From: Holacanthus passer
Lineage: Eukaryota > Chordata > Actinopteri > Pomacanthidae
Assembly: GCA_025331565.1 (NCBI GenBank)
Contig: JAFREQ010000035.1
Coordinates: forward strand, 1 to 64,000
Reading direction: 5' to 3'
Length of the DNA: 64,000 nucleotides
The notes under the pieces are model-generated. The model searched no databases and had not been told where the DNA came from. It worked only from the letters and a program-made list of their open reading frames with translations. Below, piece after piece: positions 47,746 through 61,200 of this stretch (position 1 is its first letter; each line of letters starts with the position of its first letter). Both the position numbers and the translations under genes were made by a program.

Positions 47746-50475
47746 CAGTGGCGACTGGTGATAAAAAAATTTGGGGGGGGCACTGGACGGCAGGGGGTAC
47801 AAAACAATAAACACTACTTGAACATAAATTTTGCTCTCCTTACCTTCTGGCCAGCAAATTTTTCAATGACTCTCTGATTAAAGTCTGTCATCTCACATAC
47901 AAGTCTCTTTTCCATGGACAGCATGGCCAATGCATTCAGCCTCTCCTGGGTCATGGTGTTTCTGAGAAAAGTTTTTACTCTTTTCAAAGTCGAGAAGCAC
48001 CTCTCAGCTTCCGCTGTGGTCATGGGTGTGGTGATAATGATCTTTAAAAGAGTGATAGTTCCTGAAAAGACTTCTTCTAGATTGTTCTTCATAAACAGCT
48101 GGAATAGGTCCACAGCACCAAAACAGGCTCTGAACTCTTCCTTGCTATAGATGAGACCAAGTTCTGTCTTCAGCTTGCTTCCACTCAGCATTGGGTATGC
48201 CTTCAAGGTGCTGCGCAGTGCATCTTCAGGAAATGAACTGTGATGTTCCTCAAACCTGTCCTCCTGCAACAAGGTGACACAGATAAGGTGGTCTGTGAAG
48301 GAGAAGCACTCCCTGGTGTGTCCAAGAATTGTATTGTAGACCTACAGAGAAAAGAATACAAAAATATGTAGAGAAAAAATTAATATGGAATTCAAGTAAT
48401 TTTATTGCCACTGTTACCTTCTGTTCGGGCTGCATGATTTGGGAAAAATATCTTATTGCTATTATTTTGACTAATACTGCAAATGTGATATGATTTATAA
48501 CATTAGAGGGAACAATACTTTTTGCATAATGTCCATTTTCATTAAAAAAAAAAAATGGGGGTGATTTGTACCAAAGTCTAGAATAGGCTGGAACATCTCT
48601 GCAACATGACAATGATATATTTAAATTGGCATTTCAAAACACATTTCATCTTTAACAAATATTACAACCTCTGATGAAACATGGACTATGACAGATTTCT
48701 ATAACATAAACTCACCTCTTCTGCAACCCCTTGATGATCCTCTGAACTGAGTACCCGACGCCTCTTTACTGGCAGAGAGCCGCTGCTTTGGTCACCCATG
48801 GAATGGAGTGAATTTCTGTGAAGGACAAGGAGAATTCATAATAATTAAAAAAGGGAAAGAGAGGTAATGATGAAAAAAGTAAAAAAAAGATCACATTACT
48901 AACAGGAATACTTATTACCTGATCTTTTGTATGTCCTGTTCGAACTGCTGGATGCTCCCTTTGATGTGGACTGATGTTCTTCTTCTGGAGCTTGGCATAG
49001 AGGAGGTCCACATGTGGCATAATTGGTGAAAAAGTTCCAGAAATAACTTAAAGTCCTGATGTTCCAGTAGCATGGCCAAGGCTCCTGCCTCTCTGATGGT
49101 ATTGGGGTCAGAGTCACCTGAGTCCTGTGTGTTCTCAAAACAGTGAATGAGATGCTCCCTGTGCTCAAACACAGTGTCGATGGCTCGGCTGTGAAAGTTC
49201 CATCTGATGTTGCTGGATGTTGGCGGTCTACGGGCCGCCATTTTATCGAGAACACGCGTGCGCTTGGGTGATCTTGAAAAAAAGCTGGCAAATCCACCAA
49301 GGTCAGAAAAAAAAATTCTCACCTTGGAAATGTTAGAGGTGGCCTGTTGCATGATCAGGTTGAGCTGATGTGTATAGCAGTGGATATAGTGAGCATTTGG
49401 GGACACATCTTTTATTTTCCTCTGAACACCTGCAGTGGCAGCTTCATCACACTGGCTCCATCATAGGCCTGGCAGATTAGCTTACTGTTCTGATCCTCAA
49501 GAACGATGGCAAGACGCTCTCTTAATGCAGCAGCAATGGACTCAGATATAGCTGACTGCAGAGGAATGAACTCAAAAAATATTCCCTGTATGCTGTGTTT
49601 GTCATCAATATAGCCTAGTACAAGCACAAGTTGGGACTGTGTGGCAACATCTGCTGTCTCATCTGCCTGGATTGATAAATACAATAATCTTTGATTATTT
49701 GTTCCCTTGCCACAGACAACACACAGTCCAGGAGCTCATTTTCTACAGTTTTTAAAAGTAGCCTTAAAAACAGTGGCATTCTCAAGGTGTTCTTTCAAAG
49801 CTCCATCCAGAGAGGCAACAAAATCCACCAACCCATAAAATATCCCAGGGTTAACAGAGCTCTCACTCTCATCATAGCCACGTAAAGTCAACTCAAAGGC
49901 CCCACAACATTTCACACAGTCTATTATTCTGGACAATATGTGACGATTTTGTCACCTCTTCGTTGTGTCTTCTAAAGCCAATTCTAAAGCCCTCATCTAA
50001 CTGCTCAGCGATGCTAACTCTGCCAAAACATCTTAGCTTCAAGCTACTGTCAAGATGGCTACGGCTACTTTCAGAGAGATGTTTCAGGTCTCTGACCCCC
50101 GTTGTTGTCCACAAAACTCCAGTGCCAACACTTTGAAAAAGCAAACAGGGAACAATAAAAAGCCTTGCTAACATCTCATCCAGCGAGCTAACTGTGTTTG
50201 GCGGAACAGGAGCGGAAGAAGACCCGGATGTAACTCCGTCCATGGTCACTTGCCTGCTGCTGGATTTTTAAGTCTGGTTGGTCCGGTCCAAGCTCCTTTA
50301 TCCGCTTTTTTCCTCCAGCGAACGTCTCGTGAAATGATTTTTTTGTAAGAAAATTTCCGAATTTTCTTTTGCTCCCATTGTTTCCTCTGAAGCTGCCATT
50401 GTCTCCTGAAAATACGTCCGACTCTGTCGCTTCCATGAGTTTGCATGAGTGACCATTGCAGTCGCGCCTGCGCAT
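47746..50475 (-). mobile_element. Decayed hAT transposon, ZMYM1-type transposase
   Basis: Minus-strand pieces follow one another in transposase order. N-terminal KSFHETFAGGKKRIKELG and GPDQPDLKIQQQ lie at about 50280-50380. LKLRCFGRVSIAEQLDEG and VDFVASLDGALKEHLENA lie at about 49740-50060. The core IQADETADVATQSQLVLVL and CQAYDGASVM lies at 49430-49680, then HCYTHQLNLIMQQAT and FSDLGGFASFFSRSPKRT at 49240-49390. The C-terminal hAT dimerisation region TPMTTAEAERCFSTLKRVK lies at 47814-48270. At least four frame changes or stops break the large exon and the TTF zinc finger is incomplete. Two splice-like introns remain (about 48819-48917 and 48346-48712). A left terminus CAGTGGCGACTGG starts at 47746; the right end and target duplication were not found. 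It is probably immobile. Confidence 0.85.
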
Positions 50476-50479
50476 CTAG

Positions 50480-52339
50480 GCGGCTAAGGGTGTGACTTTG
50501 ATTGACAGGTGTCGCGGATCAATCAGATTGGATGAAGAATGACATTTAAAAAAATGCTGATTCGCCAGGGACGCAGAGAGCTGCGCCCGGAGGAGAATCT
50601 TTAAGTGACCAATTAGAGAGCAGCATGAAGTCACATGCAAACCAAAAGTTGAAGATCATACGTACACACTCATTTGGCCGTGAAACTTTTGTATTTACAC
50701 ACACACATACACAAAATAAAACCAATGTGGAATGTGGACGCTGAAAAACCATTAGCCAGACACATTGTATAAGTGAACAGATAACAGTCATAATTATTTT
50801 TTATTAGGTAATTTATGTTTACTGTATTTTAACTGAAAACAGTTGTACAACTTCAAACCCCTGAAGTTTACTTTAGGTTTACTTGTTGTAAATAATTTTA
50901 ATCTAAATCTAGTCAGACTGAAATAATTTAAGATTTTCTATTGAGCATATTCCTAAATAAAGTTGTGATTATTAAACTCAGAGGAAATACTGGGACCTGT
51001 AGTGTTTTCAGTCTCTAATTGTGCTTTGTATATAAAATCTTTCTGCAAAGTAACTTGTAACTATACCTGAAATAAAAACAGTGAAGAGCACAATATTTGT
51101 AGCATTAAATGAAAATACACAGTAAGTAGCTCAAAACTTAAAGACAGAATATTAATATTTGATTACTTTCCACCACAGTTGATCTGCTAAGAAATGTGTA
51201 ATAAGTTTAGCTTCTTTCTTATGAATTCCCTTCCATTTTTTTTAACCTCATACATTTTCTCGAGACAGGCAGGTCTGAGAGAGTTTATAAGAGAAGGGTT
51301 TCAGTAAAATGTTCAGTTGTGTATGAAATAGATATCCAAAGCACACAACACTTATTTCTCTGGCTTTTCCAATTGGAGTGGGATGAAAGCCTGCTCTCCA
51401 TCTCGCTATCAACAACAAGTGGTTTAATATGTGGCTCCAGCTTTTGATGCTTCTGAGTCACGGGTGGGAGCATCGGAGAGTCAGACTGGTGGCTTGTTTT
51501 TATTAGTCTGATGTCCTAAATGCATGTCTTTGCCCCGGGGAGCCCGTTCCACTTGGCTAAAGAAGCGAGTGCGCCTCACAGGGAGCAATTAACAATACAG
51601 GAACTTTCCTTTAAAACACACACGCTGAGGATCTGCTGTTAATGAGGTCCACTCTCCCCATTCGATCAGCGTATAGTGATAATGATAATATTGAAGACTT
51701 GCAGCTCTCCTGCCTTCGAGCCATACTGTGAAACAAAATGCAGCCATTTTTATATAACAATCAGCTCAATTTACAGCTATTTGAGAGAGAGCAGGAAAAA
51801 AATCCCCTCCATTTTTCGTTGTTAAGGCCATTTCAGGTTTCTCCTACCCACTGTGGGGAATAACAATCAGGCAGTATGTAGGTCAGGCTCACTGAGGAGA
51901 AGGCGCCGCTCAAACCAGTCTGTCACATCCCTCCATCATCCCCTCCGCTCTGCCTTTGGACCTCGAGACTGAGCATATGTTCTCCCGAGCTGCTTGTCAT
52001 CTATCTAGGCCTGCTTGAGTTTTTAATGAACATGTGATTCATCTCGCACGCACTCAAATTAAGCTTCATTTACATTTCATAATAACAAAGCGACGCCGAG
52101 AACAATGCAGACGAGGACATGAGAGACAGACACGGAAGGAGTGAGATTTTAAAATAGCTAAATAAAACTTTAATAGGTCTAGTTGCAAATGTACATAAAT
52201 TGCACAGCCACATTTTGTCAACACAAATTCCTCTGTACATTATTGTTTTGTCACCGTCGTCAAAGGAAGCAGAATCCAGCAAATACTTTATACTTTCAAC
52301 ATACTTACAAAAGTATTTTCTACAAGATAATAGAAAACA
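50480..52339. other. Spacer between hAT element and dab2ip 3' UTR
   Basis: No gene recognised. The first 150 bases ('gccagggacgcagagagctg') may still belong to the hAT flank. From about 51340 to 52010 the sequence is non-repetitive, with moderate GC and words such as 'gagcaattaacaatacag' and 'gaataacaatcaggcag'. It looks more like a conserved noncoding element than neutral spacer. Confidence 0.35.
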
Positions 52340-55300
52340 TACAACATCTTTTACTTTATTTATAGCTTTATATTTTGATTGATCTTTCGTCGGACTGGCT
52401 GAACTGTGTGTAAAGTGAGCTCGTGGGTTTCTGACTCATGAAGTTAGAACTGAGGTGGAAACGTGGATGAGGATAAATGAACTGAAAGCTGAGAAGTCAA
52501 ATTAGAAAACAAACATTAGAATCTTTTGCTTGACTTTTTTTTTTTTTTTAGATCTGCTGATGCGGCATAGGTGACGGCTTTACATCTTTTATTATTGTAC
52601 ACTGATGTTTAAAGCGAGACTGTGCAACCTTCACTGAACAGAATAAGCCATGATTGAATTCACAGACCAAGCAGAATTAAGGCTGCAAGTGTATTGAATT
52701 GAGCAATAGTGCATTTTATTGTTTATGCATTCAACTATTTATTTGTAAGAAAAATTATTCTCCTGGTAAAAGCAGCATAGTCTCGCTTTAATATCTGCAG
52801 GTGATGAGTATCATTTAGGACTGAATGCCTGTTTAGTTATTATGAAGAAAGCCCTATATCTCTTTTTTTGCAACCAGAGAATTTTTCAGTCTGAGACTTT
52901 TCCTTTCTGTTCAAACAGGAAAAAGCTAAATAGTTCTGTTTATCAGATTGAGCGAATGAGCTTTACCAAAAAAAAAATCCCTTTCTTCAGTTTTGCCACA
53001 TTTTTAAACACCTGAATCAGGTGTTGTGCTAAAAAAAAAAAAAAAAAAGCTAATTATAAACACCAACCACTGAACGTAAAAGTGCATAGAGCTAGACTGA
53101 TGAGAGATACAGGATTGTGCTTGTGAATCTCATCGACACTGGACTCGGCTTGGCCTGAAACCAGCGAGGCTTCCTCCACGACTTCCCAAGAGTCCAACTC
53201 CTACTTGATCAGTTTTTTTTGGCTAGTGATATTACACTAAATACAAAAAACAATAGCTTTAACAGGGAGAACACTGACGGGTTAATTTAAATGTGTAGTT
53301 CTACCCAATGAGGACAGATGGACCGACTGAGCTATTTTGTATTTACAATATCCATAATGATACAGCAGAGTTTGAGCACAAGATACATTTACAAAAAGCT
53401 CTGTTAACATTAGGTAAAAATAGTGTGAGCATTTTATTTACACTTTCCCAGGCAGTCCAGCCTCCTATTACACTCAGTTATCATATATTCACTGTATATG
53501 TCTGCAGCAAGCCATTCATCGTTATCATCATCACCTTCCGATTGGCAACAAACGAAAAAACAAACTGTGATACTGACGCTACCGTCGGCTCGAGAGCGAG
53601 GATGAAGCATGCAGAGCCTCACGCTCGGATGTACACAGTCTGTTACAGGTAAGAAAAATGAATACAAAAATATACAAAATACAGACGCTGAGGTGGTATG
53701 GAGCGATGAGAGCAATGCCAGGGGAGATTAGAAGGGCCGGACCCCGCGTTAAGACCGACTGTCAGTTTCACATTCAGAAGAACGAGGGATGGAGGAGGAG
53801 GTGGAGGCGAGGGAGAAAAGAGGAGAGGGATGATGCCACTAGGGTTAATAGAGTCACAGTTTGGATGCAGCATACTTCATTACCACTGACAAACAAAGCA
53901 GTTAGAGAGAAAATGTTGTAAGTAAGGAGGCCATCATTTCAATGGCTCACCAGTCCAGTGTATAGTATGAGCGAGTGTGTCTAAACACGTCTCTCAATAG
54001 CTCTTGTGCTACCGGAGCGAGGAGACCACGCACGTGACTCCAGATCAAACCAAACTGTGGCTGATCCGGGTCTTTAAGAGCAACGACGAGCACCAGAAGA
54101 AGAAGAACTGTGGCTTGACTGTGCAAGTTGTGCAAGCTACGCCGGAGCGCTGTACAGACATTTCTCTCAGAACGTGGTGCATACTGTATGTAAAGGGTGG
54201 AGCGTCATTGAGATCTGACGGATGACTGAGGCGGCGGTGCTGATCGCTGCCCCGTGCGGTCTCCTCCTCCAGGGCTCTAAAGCAAGCTACACACTACAGT
54301 CTTTCATCGCAAGAGAAGAAAAATAAAACTAGATCTCACTCCTAAATAAAGGGCTGCTTTTATATTTGAGATTATCAAATATAGATATAGATATGTGTGT
54401 ATACTCTATAGAAGAAACAAAAAAGAAATGCATACATCTATATTAAATTTCATTAATATAGTATCACATAGAATTCATTTACTTTAGTGTTCATAATACA
54501 TTTAAGTGTGTACAATTTCTTTTTGTATCCTTTACAAATCCACAGTATAAGTTGTGCCTTTTTTTGCAGAAATAGGGGAGCTGTGGGATAAAAGTCGAGG
54601 TGTGTTCCTTGCTTAAGGCGTTTCATGTACCAATAGCTTCTCACAAAGTGCACTACATAGGGATGGAGGAGGGGGGGGGAGGCGGGGTCCGCTCAGGAAC
54701 ACACCCGAGGAGTGACGAGGGACGTAAAGATTGTTTTGGACTAAAAATATCATTTTTTTAGCTCCTATTTGGTTGTTTATAAATGACTTTAAAATAAAGC
54801 ACGAGAAAGGAATCCTCTCGAGAACAGCTAAAGTGATAATCCTCGACGCTCGGTTTTAAGTGGGTCCACTCGGTCGTCGAGAGGGGGGAGGATAAAGGAG
54901 AGAGAGGAGGAGAGGAGGGGTGACCGTGTGTGGCGGTGGTCACTGTGTGTGGTTATATAGTGGTTCGTCCCAGGCTTAGACAGGGTCTCGAATTGTCCCA
55001 GCGACTGCAAACATCCACTGGCAAAGTGTTTGACTGATGGACAGCTTTGAGTCTCATATGTACAGGCTCTGCCCCGCTTCCTCCTGCCGTCACCCTCGTA
55101 ACGAAGGCCGTCTGGTGATCTTTCCATCACGCCGGAGTCCCGCCTCTTCCGGCAGAGTGATGACCTCACTCCTACACTGGTGTCCAAAACAAAATGTCTT
55201 CCAGAAGTCTGAAGTTTGAAAAAACACACACGCGCACCCTCGCAGTCTTTCAAACAGGCATGCATCCGTGCATGCATGTAGACGTCCTCTCACTGAATAT

Positions 55301-55344
55301 CTGTACACGCGCAGGCACTCAACACTCGCTCTGGGTCAGTCCGT
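52340..55344 (-). other. dab2ip: dab2ip 3' UTR, about 3 kb
   Basis: No coding sequence lies between the dab2ip stop (55345) and the hAT element. On the minus strand AATAAA occurs at 52355-52360, with others near 52722 and at 53434-53439. The distal one gives a 3' UTR of about 3 kb, plausible for this family. A-rich tracts at about 52972 and 53031-53048 and a G-rich run near 54671 are present. Confidence 0.5.
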
Positions 55345-56869
55345 CTAGCAGTTGCTGCTGTTCCTAAACTCTCCGTTTTCAGTAATCTGCAGTTTGGTGG
55401 GGTTGGTGGGGGAGATGCCGTTGCGGGTCTGCATGCTGTAGCGCTCCTTCAGCTGGGTGAGGGCGCTCATCAGACGGGCGTTGGCTGCATCCAGTGACGC
55501 TATGCGCTTCTCCTGCACACACACATAAATACAGTTAGAGGAACATGCTGTCGAAATCACCTTATTTCTATATTTACAGACAAGCCACAGTAAACTGTTC
55601 CTCCTCAGGTGGAGGTGAGGATCATGCAAACCTCTTGTACTTTTTAAGTCAAATTCCTAAAACACTCTTAACTGAAGAAACTTGTTGTAGATCTTGTTTC
55701 AACCTCTTTCTTGTGCATAAGTTGCCATGTATTGCTACTTGTTCTGCTCCATTTGTGGGCAAATTTTTATTCACAAAAATGTTACCAAAGAGTAAAAAGA
55801 AGAATTTCACATCGCAGAGCTTCAAGTTCTGCTGTCGGAAATCAGTGAACGAAAAGGGAAGAAATTTAGCTGTGTCATAGGGGGATGATGTGAAATGAAG
55901 TTAGATGACAAAGAAGCCTCTAAAGCAAAGCCAGCTGTCAAAGGAGCAGACAAGAGTTTGGCAGTCGATATTATATTGAAAGGTGTAATAATGGAGGATG
56001 TTTCCATGGACAGTGACTCACACAAAGACCTTGAGACTGTTGTTCATGTGTGAGAATTTTTCATGGAATTGTACATTTTCAGGCAAAATGACACCATCAA
56101 CAGATTATTAATTTTGCATTGACTTTGTCTTAGTTAATTTCTGTAATACATTAAAACATTTACAGGAAACATCTGTAAGAATCTGTTTCTCGTAAAATTT
56201 AGTTTGTGCTCAAAAGAAAAAGTCTGAGAAAATGGATGCGACAAATTCTGAGCCTGTTCCAGATCTGTGTCAGTCGTCTATGTTGAGCTGGGCTGAGCCA
56301 CAGAAGCAAACTTCCATCTCCGTCTTCATAATGAGCTTTTTTCATTTTCATTCTCTCTGCCTGTTTACTGAGCGAGACAACTTATTGCTGTACTGTGGCG
56401 TGTTTGTTTGCAGATGCAAAGTCTCATTACTTTTTGGCGTGAAGGAGATTAATCACGTTTGCATGTCCGTGTCTGGGTTTGTGTAAATGTCATGTTGCAG
56501 CGGCTGTTTTTTTTTTCCTCCCCCACATTCTGTTGTAAAATCACTTTGACATTCATCTCCAAAGATGCACATTTGTATAGTGCGTGTCTGCATGCAGATA
56601 ATGTACATTTCTTCCAGCATATTGAAGAAACACTTCAGCAGTGTTTAATCCTTTCTGTTATGCCAACACAATCATTCTCTGCGTAATTCATAATTATATT
56701 CCAATCAACATTCAGAATTCCTTGCAGCCAACTGCTCTAAAGCAACACTTTTTTGTTTTCTAAGAAGGAATTAAACACAGTTTTATATGAAAAAGAACCA
56801 CATGGATTATAGAGGAGCTACGTGTTGACAGAAAACTAGATAAGGCATTTGTGAATGTTTGTGGTTTTC

Positions 56870-56906
<37 letters not shown>

Positions 56907-59900
56907 AGGGAGCTGAGAAATTCTGCTCAGCCATTCAAGCTTGTCAATGCCAGAGCTGAGACAGCCATGAATTAAACATCTCTTTGTATTTCAGTGACCC
57001 TTTGTTTCTTCAAGCAGAGGACACAAGTGACGGCACATACAAATTTGAAAACACACAGACAGAAAGCGTCTACAAAAGCGTATGAATCCTGCAGAGTGGG
57101 CGTTGAGATATTTTCTGTCAGTCAACACATTGTGGAATAGAAAACTGACCTGTGCGTCGATGATCTTCTGTTTGGAGTCGACCACTGCCTGCATGTCTGA
57201 GTGATCCTTCTTTAGCTCCTCTTCCACCGACATTAACCTGGAAAAAGGATGAATTAGACTAAGATCTGAAGAACAGGACACAAAGCTGCACTTCAACATC
57301 TCCTCCTGCTCCTCCTCTACCTGCTGATGATGCCCTTCATCTGCAGGTCCTTGTCGTCCTGCTGTCTGCGCAGACGCTCCTCCGACTCCTCCAGTCGGGC
57401 CTGGTACTCCATCAGCACCTTCTGGGCCTGTTCGTCCTGACCCTTCAGACGGGCCTCGTACTCCTCCAGCTTCTGCACCGACGCCCGCAGCTTCTCCTGC
57501 AGCACGGCGATCTCCTGCTGGTACTGAACAAAGAAGCGGAGAGATGAGGAGATTTCTCGTCGTTGCCGTTGTCATTATCGCCACGATAATCATCATCATC
57601 ATCAACCCTATCAGCGGGGTCCCCTTCTTCATTACCATAAATGACAAGAACAAAGAAAATTTCTCTCAATCAAGCCTGAGATTATGTCCTGTTGTTCCTG
57701 AGTGTGATTTCTGTCTAGAAAAAGAGAGATGGCCTCTCTCAGGGAATCACACGCTTCATTTACAAGCCGTTTTTATCATTGCACCATTAACCTACATTAC
57801 ACCTGTGTATCTGCCCTGCACAAAAATCTTTTTGCCTTTTAATCAGTCCAATCAAACACTTCTACTAACAAGGAGAAACTTTTATCAAAACTATGGAGTT
57901 GAAGAAGAAAATGAATCAAAAACAAGGACAAATTCAGCTCTTTCCCCAGTGAGAACTCGTTTGGCTCTGAAACCGACGACCTGTCGAGAGGTTAAACGGG
58001 CAAATAAAAAGAGAAAGAAAAGAAAGGAAGTTTAGGATGGATAAAAACAAAGAGGAGGTGACAGGGGAGTGAAGCAGGAGTCTAGTCTGTGAAATAAGCC
58101 CTGAAAATCTCTCCCTGACCTCCCGCTGGACCTCAGAGAGGCTTTCGAGAGAGTTTTCTTCAGGCGAGGGGGGGGATGAACGGAGGAATCAAATCTCTTC
58201 TGGATAAAAAAACACATTTCTTATAAGAGCGAGGGATGCTGTGGTCAGTCAGCGTGTCACTGGAAGACCAGTGAGAGCGAAGGAAACAGGGAAAGAGTCG
58301 ACTGTAATCGGCTGCACTTTGAGCTGAAGGCAAACATCAGCATGCTCAGAATGACAATGTTAACATGCTGATGTTTAACACGTATAATTGAGCATGTTCA
58401 GTGTTTCAGTTTAGAGTGTTTGCATCCAAACATTTGCAGCCGAGGCTGATGGGAAGGTCTTTGCAGGTATTTAGCCATAATCAAAGTAGTGGACAAATTA
58501 ACATTTTGACCTGATGATGGTGCTAAAGGAAAAGTTTCACCCTCAAGGGGACGTGAATGTCTGCACAAAATGTCAAGTCATACATCAAATACATATTGAG
58601 ACGTTTCAGTCTGGACCAAATGTCTCCAGAGCTGCTAACATGGCTAAAAAGTGTTTTCAGATATTATACTTTGCTATAATCAGTTTGCTTAGTTTGCTTT
58701 CAGGTTTGAAGAAACATCTTGTAAAGCTTCATCCTAACTGATGTTTCTTTCTGGTTGATAACATCAATCTGACCTCGTCAAATGGAAGTAAAACAAGCAT
58801 CAATCATTCAATCAATAGTATTCAGATAACAATTTTAGGCCACAACATTAGAAAAAAAATACCTGAAATGACCAGTTTCTATTACAGCTGAACATGATGC
58901 AGCTCATTATTCAGTAATAACTGATGGAGAACAGCGCGCAGCCGTCAGAGCACCTTGACTGATCAGATTCGATTACACACAGTGACGATGCTGCTGGGAT
59001 CATTTATCTTTCCCTGTCACCTTCTACTTATTTTCACACGTCACTCTCCTGCCCACCGCTGGGACATTTTTCCCATCATCCCCTCCTCTTTCCCAGGAGG
59101 AATGGTGACCTCATATAGATTTATCTTATCGGCTCCTCTCCCCTCTCTCCGCTCCTCTCTCTATCTCCGCTATCCGTCGACTCTTGTCACGATCAGATCC
59201 CCCGAGAGTGAACGACATCTACTGTATCTGTAACCGCCTTTGTCCTGCACAATACGTCTGCTCTGTACCCTGATGTCTTTGCCTACGTCAGTGGAAGGCA
59301 AATAGCGGCACGTGGACCAAATCCGGCCCTTTGAAAAAGTTCCTTTTAAAAGTTTGCGTTAAAACTTTTGCACAATTTTTATAAAGTCTGCTGCAGATAA
59401 CAGTGTAAATACATCTAATATCATCTAACTTGTATGTGATTTATTCTTATTTGAAATACAAGAAATGAACAAAGAAAAGCTGGTAAAAAACTGGCCCATG
59501 GTTTAACCTTATTGCTGACCCCTGCTACTCTGCGCTCTCTTCTCTTTCCTGCATCCTCTCCATCTTTCTGAAACACGGGACACAGGGTCAAGTCAGAGGA
59601 AAACAAACCGCTGTACATGTTGTCTCTCAGAAAGAAACGAAGGAAAAAAATGCAGAATTAATCGGATGTTCTCTCCTTCATTAAACTGCTGCATTTCAAA
59701 CTTGAACATGTCTGCACATCAACATGTCGACACATCGTATGAATATTTAGTGTAATAAAAGCCTTTGCGTCACTGACCTTTCATAAATATTTTCCTATCT
59801 TATAAATATTTGTGCATTTTGGTCGCTGACAAAAAAAATAAATATTTTAACCACACATACCTATTGATTGATAACAGCTTATCATCTCATAACTGTTCTA

Positions 59901-61155
59901 TGATTATGTGGATTTGAAGGTCAATTAACTCAGGAATGTAATTAACACATCTGAAGACAGAGGACAAAAGAGAGTTGGAAAACAAAGGCGGTTTGATCAG
60001 ATGCATCTCTGCACCTGCTGTCCTCATGTTACAGCTGATGATGTTCGAGGGAGACAATGCTTCCATCTGTACTTACATCTTCCACAGGACACAACTGAGC
60101 CAAAATGGAATCGGAAGGATTGTTAAAAGAGAACGACTGGGGAAATGTATGAAAACCTAATGCATAAATAACAAACTCCAAATATAAGAGAGAGTTTTCA
60201 TGGTAATTATATACAAGATTATTAATCACTGTAAAAATGAGAAGTTCTTTTTTGCCCATTAACAAAAACTTACTGGAATTACAAAAAAACATTTAACATC
60301 TGTGGCATCAACAGCAGCTAAAATAACTCTAGAAATTGAACAGTATCTATAAAGGATTCTCCTTTAATGGAATTTGGAGAGAATACGACAAAGAATCCAA
60401 ATACAGCAGATGATGAGATAATAAACTGTTTGATTATGAGGCCCGCAATTAAATTAAACTTGGACAAATAGATGAATGATACAATATAATGATTACATGG
60501 ACGATAAATGAAAGCAACAAGCTGGTCATTCCATTAATTTCTGTAACACAGCTAATGTGTTTAATTAATGATTTTTTTGTCTGCTTGTCAAATTTCTTTT
60601 CTAAATATATATAATTATGCCTATGTCTATCTAGAAACTCATATCTTTCCTAATCACTGTACAAAAGTTAAACCTTCCTGTTTCACATATGCTCAAACAC
60701 TCAGAGGTATTCAACTGGAAAATTGAATTTCAAATAGCTTATATTTTTGAATTTAAAAAAATGCTAATTGTATCTTATTATTACACATATTTGTGTTCAT
60801 CTAAATGATTGCAATTTCTGTTTCACATCCTGATGTCTGCTCCTCCTAATTTGTTCTACAGTAGATCTGGACATATACAGTATATGCAAATGGGTGTGAA
60901 AGCATAAAATGGCCACTGTGGGGTCTTGTATTGTCGGGAGCGTACGGGCCATTAGCTGCAGCCTGTGTCTAAGCCGCTGTGGAAGATGTACTGTTTTCCT
61001 TCCTTCTCTTGTTGCTGCTCTGCTATTTTAAGGTGGCTGCGGCTTCTTTGTTAAGACTCGAGTTATTGCCTTCTTTGGTCGCTCTCCCTGCCTGGGCTGC
61101 TGGCTTCCATAAAGTATGAGCTATGTTAGGATGACAGGTTTGTATTCATTATGGA

Positions 61156-61200
<45 letters not shown>

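Noticed and set aside
47914..48150. Plus-strand 78-codon frame opposite the hAT C-terminus
   Set aside because: Shadow of the minus-strand transposase coding sequence.
55158..55421. Open frames in the dab2ip 3' UTR
   Set aside because: They follow the true dab2ip stop, show no conserved protein character and have no splice support.
61159..61197. Poly(A) tract as a processed pseudogene tail
   Set aside because: The sequence upstream shows no recognisable coding remnant and no flanking target duplication was identified.
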